A stretch of DNA of 7,840 bases, taken from positions 8,587 to 16,426 of the forward strand of contig PMKX01000171.1 in the NCBI GenBank assembly GCA_003158705.1. The letters run 5' to 3'. Below, in pieces: positions 1 through 4,919 of the stretch. Below the pieces are notes generated by a model that worked only from the letters and a program-made list of their open reading frames with translations, was not told where the DNA came from and ran no database searches. The position numbers and the translations under genes were made by a program. The stretch's first letter is position 1. The number at the start of each line of letters is the position of its first letter. The DNA comes from Actinomycetota bacterium (GTDB taxonomy: Bacteria > Actinomycetota > Thermoleophilia > UBA2241).

Positions 1-620
1 TCGATGTGCCAGCCGGGGCGGCCCATGCCCCAGGGGCTTTCCCATGCCGGCTCACCGGGCTTGGCTGCCTTCCAGACGGCAAAGTCGAGCGGGTCTTGCT
101 TGCCCGGCTCGGCCTCCACGCGGACGCCTTCCTCGAGCTCCTCGATGCGCTGTCCGGAGAGCTTGCCGTACTCCGCAAAGCTGCGCACGCGGAAGTACAC
201 ACTGCCCTGCGCCTCGTAGGCGTGACCCTTGGCGATGAGCTGGCAGACGAGGTCGATGATCTCGGGGATGGTCTCGGTCGCCTTCGGCTCCAGATCGGGG
301 CGCGGAACGCCCAGGCGCCCCGTGTCTTGGAGGTAGGCGGCCGTGTACTCAGCAGCCACCTCCGTGGGGCTGCAACCCTCGGCGTTGGCCCTGTTGATGA
401 TCTTGTCGTCAATGTCGGTGATGTTCTCGACCAGGGTCACCGAGAAGCCCCGGTGCCGCAGCCAGCTGCGCAGGACCGCGAAGATCAGGTAGGGTCGCGC
501 GTTGCCGACGTGGATAAGGTTGTAGACCGTGGGACCGCAGACGTAGATGCCGACCTTGCCCTCCTCGCGGGGGACGAGCTCCTCTTTGCCTTGCGTCAGC
601 GAGTTGTACAGGCGGATCAC
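1..620 (-). CDS. cysS: Cysteine--tRNA ligase, N-terminal part (runs off the left edge)
   Basis: CysRS attaches cysteine to tRNA-Cys in the cytoplasm. Only the first 206 codons are present, against about 460 for the family. The N-terminus reads MIRLYNSLTQGKEELV, followed by IYVCGPTVYN with Cys28, the first zinc ligand that recognises the cysteine thiol. Next comes IHVGNARPY (residues 36-44), the class I HIGH motif in its HVGN form, then ENITDIDDKIINRA. The last visible residues, GRPGWHI, belong to the conserved GRPGWHIECSAM block, which carries the next zinc-site residues just beyond the edge. The KMSKS loop and anticodon domain lie outside. The start is GTG (620-618), preceded by AAGGAG at 630-625 with a 4-nt spacer. 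The start overlaps the gltX stop by four bases (GTGA), so translation is probably coupled to gltX. Identity is very secure. Whether the missing part is intact cannot be seen. Confidence 0.97.
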   Translation of the reverse strand, partial: MIRLYNSLTQGKEELVPREEGKVGIYVCGPTVYNLIHVGNARPYLIFAVLRSWLRHRGFSVTLVENITDIDDKIINRANAEGCSPTEVAAEYTAAYLQDTGRLGVPRPDLEPKATETIPEIIDLVCQLIAKGHAYEAQGSVYFRVRSFAEYGKLSGQRIEELEEGVRVEAEPGKQDPLDFAVWKAAKPGEPAWESPWGMGRPGWHI

Positions 621-2080
621 GGCGCTCCTTCCTCGGACTGTGCTGTGGCGGCGAGCGCCACAGCCGCGGCGACACGCTCCAGGGCCTCGTGCCGGTCCAG
701 CGCGGCCAGCACGTAGTGCAGCTCGGGCCCATGCTCGCAGCCGGTGAGCGCCAGACGCAAGGGCATGAGCAGCTCGCGCGGCTTGACGCCGACCTCGGCG
801 CCAAGCCGCCGGTACGCGGCCAGCACGTCTCGCGCCGCCTCAGCGGTGAGCCACTCGGGAGCGCCGGCGCGCAGGTCGCCAAAGCCGCGCAGCCAGGGAG
901 CGGCCGGGGCCAACGCCGGCTGCACTCCGGCGTCCAGGACCGGCCGCTCGAGCACCGGTGCCGCCACCTGCTCGGCCTGGCCATAGGCGACCAACGAAGG
1001 CTGGAATGCCGCCGCCAGAGCCTTCGCGGCCTGCGGCGGCGTGCCCGCAGGCAGTCGCGCGGCAAAACGCCGCTCATGCTCGCCCGGGTCCAGAGCGAGT
1101 ATGTGCTGGTGGTCGAGCCAGTCCAGCTTGGCTTGGTCGAACACGGCCGGGCTGGACGCTAGACCGGCGAGATCGAACTCGGCCACCAGGCGCGCTAGAG
1201 GCATGACCTCCTCGTCGCCGTGCGACCAGGAGAGCAAGGCCAGGTAGTTCGTGATCGCCTGGGGCAGATAGCCGAGCTCGCGAAAGTCCCCGACGGCGGT
1301 GGCGCCGTGGCGCTTGGAGAGCTTGCCTCCATCAGGTCCCAGAATGAGCGAGTGATGCGCGTAGCGTGGCGGCGCGCTCTCGAGAGCGGCGAACAGCATG
1401 AGTTGGCGCGCCGTGTTGGTGAGGTGGTCGTCGCCGCGAATGACGTGCGTGATGCCCATGTCGCGATCGTCGAGCGCGGCGGCGAAGTTGTAGGCCGCTC
1501 CGCCATCCGAGCGCCTGATGATGAAGTCGCCGATGACGTCGGAGCTGAAGGTGACCGGACCGAGGATGAGGTCGTTGACACGCACCTCGCCGTCGGGCAC
1601 GCGCAGGCGGATGGCGGCCGGCTCGCCGGCCGCCATCCGCCGCTCCACTTCTTGCGGCGACAATCCCAGGCAACGGCGATCGTAGAGCGGCATGAGGCCC
1701 TGCGCCAGACGCGCGGCGCGCAGCTCCTCCAGCCGCGCCGCGCTGCAGAAGCAGCGGTAGGCCCTGCCGGTACGCACGAGCTCCTCGGCAGCCGCGGCGT
1801 AGCCGGCCAGACGCTCACTCTGTCGGTACGGACCACATGGGCCGCCACGATCGGGACCCTCGTCCCAGGAGAGGCCCAGCCACTCCACGTCGTCGAGGAT
1901 GGAGGTCTCGTAGCGGGCATCGGAGCGCGCCACGTCGGTGTCTTCGATGCGCAGCACGAAGACACCGCCGCTATGGCGCGCGAACAAGTAGTTGAGCAAT
2001 GCCGTGCGCGCCGAGCCGATGTGCAAAGAACCTGTGGGGCTCGGCGCGAAGCGGACTCTCGCCCTCGAGTCAAGCGTTAT
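617..2080 (-). CDS. gltX: Glutamate--tRNA ligase, probable ATA start
   Basis: GluRS charges tRNA-Glu, and in lineages using GatCAB also tRNA-Gln. Counting from the ATA at 2080-2078 the protein has 487 residues, close to the family's 470-490. Seen: RVRFAPSPTG and the HIGH motif as HIGS (20-23), LRIEDTD (43-49), the IRGDDH block (214-219) and KLSKR (253-257), the class I KMSKS loop. A zinc-like CxC-24-C pattern is present (Cys110, Cys112, Cys137), but the fourth ligand position (CxH in E. coli) is Gly. The C-terminal third is the alpha-helical anticodon-binding region. Start choice: the frame is open to GTG codons at 2134, 2206 and 2218. The first overlaps the predicted -10, and the other two lie upstream of the promoter, inside the divergent gene. 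ATA at 2080 follows GAGGAG (2095-2090) by 9 nt and gives a family-length N-terminus. If a conventional start is insisted on, GTG 2134 gives 505 residues. The stop overlaps the cysS start. Family call is very secure; the start is an inference. Confidence 0.95.
   Translation of the reverse strand: MTLDSRARVRFAPSPTGSLHIGSARTALLNYLFARHSGGVFVLRIEDTDVARSDARYETSILDDVEWLGLSWDEGPDRGGPCGPYRQSERLAGYAAAAEELVRTGRAYRCFCSAARLEELRAARLAQGLMPLYDRRCLGLSPQEVERRMAAGEPAAIRLRVPDGEVRVNDLILGPVTFSSDVIGDFIIRRSDGGAAYNFAAALDDRDMGITHVIRGDDHLTNTARQLMLFAALESAPPRYAHHSLILGPDGGKLSKRHGATAVGDFRELGYLPQAITNYLALLSWSHGDEEVMPLARLVAEFDLAGLASSPAVFDQAKLDWLDHQHILALDPGEHERRFAARLPAGTPPQAAKALAAAFQPSLVAYGQAEQVAAPVLERPVLDAGVQPALAPAAPWLRGFGDLRAGAPEWLTAEAARDVLAAYRRLGAEVGVKPRELLMPLRLALTGCEHGPELHYVLAALDRHEALERVAAAVALAATAQSEEGAP
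642..664. repeat. Inverted repeat at the 3' end of gltX (9-bp stem, 5-nt loop)
   Basis: GCTGTGGCG (642-650) and CGCCACAGC (656-664) are exact reverse complements around a 5-nt loop, 22 nt before the cysS GTG. In the mRNA the hairpin would end just upstream of the cysS ribosome binding site (633-625). Confidence 0.7.
778..809. repeat. Imperfect inverted repeat in gltX (8 bp + 1 mismatch + 5 bp, 4-nt loop)
   Basis: GCGGCTTG (778-785) pairs with CAAGCCGC (802-809). Inside it, after one A/C mismatch, CGCCG (787-791) pairs with CGGCG (796-800) around a 4-nt loop. It lies in the part of gltX coding for the C-terminal anticodon-binding region. Confidence 0.7.
1606..1641. repeat. 36-nt near-perfect palindrome inside gltX (17-bp arms, 2-nt centre)
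   Basis: The left arm GGCGGATGGCGGCCGGC (1606-1622) is followed by TC and then by its exact reverse complement (1625-1641). It encodes RRMAAGEPAAIRL of GluRS (minus strand), a segment before the conserved RLRVP strand. In mRNA it would form a 16-bp stem capped by a CGAG tetraloop. Confidence 0.95.
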
Positions 2081-2089
2081 GGTCCTGCG

Positions 2090-2095
2090 CTCCTC
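2090..2095 (-). promoter_or_regulatory. Ribosome binding site supporting an ATA start for gltX
   Basis: GAGGAG lies 9 nt upstream of ATA (2080-2078) on the minus strand and is the best Shine-Dalgarno match in the gltX 5' region. No ATG, GTG or TTG in the gltX frame stands at a suitable distance from it. The next in-frame TTG is inside the HIGH motif region (SLHIG), too far downstream to be used. Confidence 0.55.
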
Positions 2096-2117
2096 GGTCG
2101 GGGAAGACCTGCAAACC

Positions 2118-2152
2118 CGCGAGAAGTCTACCACCGCGCTCAGGAGCGGCAA
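2118..2152 (-). promoter_or_regulatory. Predicted promoter of gltX-cysS
   Basis: On the minus strand a TTGCCG -35 (2152-2147) is followed after 16 nt by TAGACT (2130-2125), which is preceded by TGG to make an extended -10 (TGGTAGACT, 2133-2125). Transcription would start near 2118. This leaves about 38 nt of leader before the ATA start candidate and includes GAGGAG. The GTG at 2134 lies upstream of that start point and so could not be translated from this promoter. The motifs are read directly; activity is inferred. Confidence 0.6.
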
Positions 2153-2189
2153 GCTGCGACCACTCGCGCCTCGCGTGTGCTGGTAGACT
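2125..2189. repeat. Nine-base inverted repeat shared by the two divergent promoters
   Basis: AGTCTACCA (2125-2133) and TGGTAGACT (2181-2189) are exact reverse complements 47 bp apart in the gltX/decarboxylase intergenic region. Each is read as an extended -10 element on its own strand. The pairing stops on both sides, so the repeat covers exactly the promoter core. Confidence 0.7.
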
Positions 2190-2196
2190 CTGCCCG
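2181..2196 (+). promoter_or_regulatory. Predicted extended -10 promoter of the decarboxylase gene, leaderless
   Basis: TGGTAGACT (2181-2189) is an extended -10 element (TGn plus TAGACT). It ends 6 nt before the GTG at 2196, where a transcript would be expected to begin. The TAG inside the element is in frame with that GTG, so translation cannot start farther upstream from a canonical codon, and no Shine-Dalgarno sequence is present. Both points fit a leaderless mRNA. No good -35 is visible at 16-18 nt spacing, which extended -10 promoters tolerate. Confidence 0.6.
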
Positions 2197-3689
2197 TGGA
2201 CCACACGCAAGAGAGCACCCCTCTGCTCGACGCGCTGCGACGCTATCGCGAGCGCGACTACACGCCCTTCCACACGCCGGGTCACAAGCGTGGCAAGGGC
2301 GCCTCCGACGGCGCCCGGGAAGTGCTGGGCGCCGCGTTCCTCGACGTCGACGTGGCTTTGGCCGGCGGCGTTGAGGACACGCGCGAATCGGCCGGGCTGC
2401 TGGGCGCCGCCGAGGCGCTGGCCGCAGCGGCGTGGGGCGCCGAGCGCTGCTTCTTCCTGGTCAACGGCTCCACCAGCGGTGTGCACTCGTTGGTCCTCAC
2501 GCTGGCCGGTCCGCAAGACTACGTGATCGTGCCACGCAACTCGCACAAGTCGTTGCTCGCGGCACTCATCTTCTCCGGCGCCATGCCGCAGTACGTGGAG
2601 CCCGCGATCGATCCCGAATGGGGCATACCGCTCAACATCAGCAACAAGAAAGCGGCGGCGGCGCTGGCGGCGCGACCCGACGCCAAGGCCTTCTTCGTCA
2701 CCTCGCCCACCTACAACGGCTTCGGCGCCGACCTCGAGCACCTGGCCGGCGCCACTCACGCGGCCGGCGTGCCCCTCATCGTCGATCAAGCCTGGGGGCC
2801 GCACCTGCGCTTCTGCAGCAAGCTGCCCATAGACGCCATGTCGGCCGGCGCCGACGCCGCCGTCACGAGCGTGCACAAGCTCATCAGCGGCGTCACGCAG
2901 TCGTCGGTGCTGCTGGCGCGCGGCGAGCGCCTTAGTCTGCACCGGCTCGAGAGCATCGTGAGGATGACGCAGAGCACCAGTCCGCAGATGCCCATCCTCG
3001 CCTCGATCGACGCGGCGCGGGCGCAGATGGCCACCCAGGGCGAGGCCTTGTGGTCACAGGCGGTCGAGCTGGCCGAGTGGGCTCGCGGGCAGATCGACGA
3101 CATCGCCGGGCTGCGGTGCGTCGGCGACGAGTGCCTGCAGAAGGAGGGCGTGTACTCGTTCGACCGCACGCGCCTGACGGTCACGGGCTGCTCCCTGGGA
3201 CACTCCGGCTACGCACTGGAGAGCATCCTGCGCAACGACTACAGCATCGCCGTCGAGGCGGCCGACCCCCTGAACATCGTCCTCAACGTCACCTATGGGG
3301 ACTCGATGGACGATCTGCGCACCCTGGTGGCTGCCCTGCGAGACTACGCGGCGCGCTACCGCGACGCCGGCCAGGCTGCCCAATCGTGTGCCGGCCTGCT
3401 CATCAAGCTGCCGGCGTTCACGCGCCAGGCGATGACCCCGCGTGAGGCGTTCTTCGGCGCCTCGGAGGCGCTGCCGGTGGCCGCCTGCGCCGGCCGCGTC
3501 AGCGCCGAGATCGTCACCCCCTACCCGCCGGGCATACCTGTGCTCGGGCCCGGCGAGGAGGTCTCCGACGAGACGGTCGCCTACCTCGCAGAGGCGGCGC
3601 GCAGGAGGTTGCACGTCCACGGCCCCGAAGACCTGACACTGCAGAAGCTGCGGGTCGTCAAGGAGAGTCGCAAACGGAGGAGGGCATAG
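2196..3689 (+). CDS. Orn/Lys/Arg decarboxylase family protein (SpeA/YaaO-like, PLP-dependent)
   Basis: Members of this fold-type I PLP family remove CO2 from arginine, lysine or ornithine to give agmatine, cadaverine or putrescine. Substrate cannot be told from sequence alone. The 497-residue length matches B. subtilis SpeA/YaaO-like enzymes, not the ~710-750-residue inducible enterobacterial enzymes with a response-regulator-like wing domain. Seen: FHTPGHKRG (25-33), NGSTSG (90-95, PLP phosphate cup), RNSHKS (114-119, His stacking on PLP), TSPTYNG (169-175), VDQAWGPHL (196-204, Asp197 expected to bind the pyridine nitrogen) and SVHKLISGVTQSS (225-237) with Lys228 as the Schiff-base lysine. 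A C-terminal OKR-type domain follows from about residue 380. VDQAWG replaces the DEAHG usual in the short enzymes. The start is GTG 2196, with an in-frame stop 12 nt upstream. The gene diverges from gltX and overlaps the next gene by one base. No signal peptide, so cytoplasmic. Confidence 0.9.
   Translation: MDHTQESTPLLDALRRYRERDYTPFHTPGHKRGKGASDGAREVLGAAFLDVDVALAGGVEDTRESAGLLGAAEALAAAAWGAERCFFLVNGSTSGVHSLVLTLAGPQDYVIVPRNSHKSLLAALIFSGAMPQYVEPAIDPEWGIPLNISNKKAAAALAARPDAKAFFVTSPTYNGFGADLEHLAGATHAAGVPLIVDQAWGPHLRFCSKLPIDAMSAGADAAVTSVHKLISGVTQSSVLLARGERLSLHRLESIVRMTQSTSPQMPILASIDAARAQMATQGEALWSQAVELAEWARGQIDDIAGLRCVGDECLQKEGVYSFDRTRLTVTGCSLGHSGYALESILRNDYSIAVEAADPLNIVLNVTYGDSMDDLRTLVAALRDYAARYRDAGQAAQSCAGLLIKLPAFTRQAMTPREAFFGASEALPVAACAGRVSAEIVTPYPPGIPVLGPGEEVSDETVAYLAEAARRRLHVHGPEDLTLQKLRVVKESRKRRRA
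3676..3684 (+). promoter_or_regulatory. Strong ribosome binding site for the lipoprotein gene
   Basis: GGAGGAGGG sits inside the last codons of the decarboxylase gene, 4 nt before the GTG at 3689. It fixes that start and suggests the lipoprotein can be translated efficiently from the same message. Confidence 0.8.
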
Positions 3690-4291
3690 TGAGCAGGTAC
3701 AAAGTGGTCGTCCCGGTCTTCGCGCTCGTCGCGGCGCTCGTCCTCGGACTGGTACTGCTCGCCGGCTGCGGCGCGAGCACGAAGACTGGTCTGCAGGCCT
3801 ACTCGAACAGCCAGTATGGCTTCTCCCTGCAGTACGACCCGCGCTTCAGCCCGAACAGCGGGGCTAGTGCGCAATCGGGGCCGGCCGGCGCCAGCGCGGT
3901 CTTCAACATGGGGTTCCTGGACGAGAAGGGCACCATCGCCGAGAAGAAGTACGTCGACGGCATGCTCATCGCCGTCTACCAGCTCAAGCAATCGATCCCC
4001 GCCGCACAGGTGCCGCAGCTCAAAGGCCAGCTCGAGGCCCTGCTACCGTCGCTAAAGGCCGGCCTGCAGAACGCGACCTTGAGCCCTCTTGCATCGACGA
4101 CCGTCAACGGCACGCCGGGCTTCCAGCTTGACTACACCTACAGCTCGGGCGGCCAGGACCTGCAGGCGACGACGTACTTCCTGATCAAGGGCGACAAAGA
4201 GTACCAGCTGACCATTCAGAGCGCCGTCGGCAAGTGGTCGCAGCTACAGCCGCTGATGGCCAAGACAGTGAGCTCGTTCACCCTCAAGTAG
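3689..4291 (+). CDS. Predicted lipoprotein, possibly PsbP/DUF1795-like
   Basis: A 200-residue protein with a type II signal peptide: short basic start (MSRYK), hydrophobic stretch 6-24, and lipobox LAGC with Cys27 as the lipidated residue. It should be anchored on the outer face of the cytoplasmic membrane. The mature part starts with a low-complexity Ser/Gly/Ala segment around SQYGFSLQYDPRF (41-53). The C-terminal half has NGTPGFQLDYTYSSGGQD, a YFLIKGDKEYQLTI strand pair and a final helix-strand QLQPLMAKTVSSFTL. A Gly-Phe-Ser near the start and a terminal 'kSFt' strand resemble PsbP/Mog1-like (DUF1795) lipoproteins, but this is a weak pattern judgement. GTG overlaps the preceding TAG by one base (TAGTG) with a strong ribosome binding site, so it is co-transcribed with the decarboxylase. 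No enzymatic motif is visible. Secretion and lipidation are well supported; molecular role unknown. Confidence 0.9.
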   Translation: MSRYKVVVPVFALVAALVLGLVLLAGCGASTKTGLQAYSNSQYGFSLQYDPRFSPNSGASAQSGPAGASAVFNMGFLDEKGTIAEKKYVDGMLIAVYQLKQSIPAAQVPQLKGQLEALLPSLKAGLQNATLSPLASTTVNGTPGFQLDYTYSSGGQDLQATTYFLIKGDKEYQLTIQSAVGKWSQLQPLMAKTVSSFTLK

Positions 4292-4318
4292 ACGCGGCCG
4301 CCGGGGCCACAGAGGCGG

Positions 4319-4336
4319 GCCGCCGGCCACGGCGGC
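4319..4336. terminator. GC-rich hairpin between convergent genes, possible bidirectional terminator
   Basis: A perfect 7-bp stem (GCCGCCG / CGGCGGC) with a GCCA loop stands in the 58-bp gap between the lipoprotein stop (4291) and the pyrE stop (4350). Its place between convergent genes suits a terminator for both. There is no T-run on either side, so it is not a classic intrinsic terminator. A second copy of the left arm (4297-4303) could pair alternatively with the same right arm. Confidence 0.4.
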
Positions 4337-4349
4337 AGGCCGAAGTCTC

Positions 4350-4880
4350 CTAGACCGGCGGCTTGATACCCAGCGAGGTGGCCGTGAACAGAGGGTCGAA
4401 GGCGACGCCGGCCTGCTCAAAGGCAGCGCGGCCGCCTTCCTCGCGATCGACCACACAGAGCAGGGCCGCGACCGAAAGACCGGCTTCGCGCAGCACCTCG
4501 ACGGCAGACAGAGCGGCTCCTCCCGAGGTCACCACGTCCTCCACGACCACGGCACGCTGCCCCGCCTGGGCACTGCCCTCCATGGCCTTCTTGGTCCCGT
4601 AACCTTTCTCGGCCTTGCGCACGATCACGAAGGGCTTGCCCGAGGCCAGGGACACGGCGGCCACCAAGGCGACCGCGCCCAGCTCCGGGCCGGCCAACAG
4701 GTCGAACGGCTCGTGGGCAGGCAGCTTGGCGACCAGGCCGCCGGCGATGTCGCGCAACAGGTCCGGCTGCGTCTCGAACAAGTACTTGTCGAGATAGAAG
4801 CGGCTGCGCCGTCCCGATCGCAGCACGAAGTCGCCTTCCAGATAGCTGGCCTTGAGCAGCCGGTCGCCGAGCTCGGTCAC
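4350..4880 (-). CDS. pyrE: Orotate phosphoribosyltransferase
   Basis: OPRTase joins orotate to PRPP to give OMP, the fifth step of de novo pyrimidine synthesis, in the cytoplasm. At 176 residues it matches the short bacterial forms. Seen: LRSGRRSRFYLDKY (20-33) near the N-terminus, AGPELGAV (63-70), the flexible catalytic loop RKAEKGYGTKKAMEG (88-102) with Tyr where many enzymes have His, and the PRPP-binding signature VVVEDVVTSGGA (111-122) with Glu114-Asp115. The GTG start at 4880 is preceded by GGAGG (4892-4888) with a 7-nt spacer. The gene follows tldE by 39 bp in the same direction with no promoter obvious in the gap, so it is probably the last gene of the tldDE operon. No other pyr gene is in view. 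OMP decarboxylase (pyrF) must be elsewhere. Confidence 0.95.
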   Translation of the reverse strand: MTELGDRLLKASYLEGDFVLRSGRRSRFYLDKYLFETQPDLLRDIAGGLVAKLPAHEPFDLLAGPELGAVALVAAVSLASGKPFVIVRKAEKGYGTKKAMEGSAQAGQRAVVVEDVVTSGGAALSAVEVLREAGLSVAALLCVVDREEGGRAAFEQAGVAFDPLFTATSLGIKPPV

Positions 4881-4919
4881 GTGTGATCCTCCATAGCGGG
4901 GTCCGCGGGGCGGCGGAGG

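Noticed and set aside
1375..1388. 14-nt palindrome CGCTCTCGAGAGCG in gltX
   Set aside because: Seven-base arms are expected several times by chance in a window this size.
2134..2218. Upstream GTG starts for gltX at 2134, 2206 and 2218
   Set aside because: 2206 and 2218 lie inside the divergent gene and upstream of the predicted promoter. 2134 overlaps the predicted -10. The extra residues (RSLPLLSAVVDFSRVCRSSP and around) do not resemble GluRS.
1220..2374. 384-codon open frame on the plus strand opposite gltX
   Set aside because: It is antisense to a gene with clear GluRS motifs. Long opposite-strand frames are usual in GC-rich DNA, and its translation shows no recognisable motif.
2070..2942. 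290-codon open frame on the minus strand overlapping the decarboxylase and the intergenic region
   Set aside because: It is a shadow of the decarboxylase gene, which has a complete set of PLP-enzyme motifs in the other direction.
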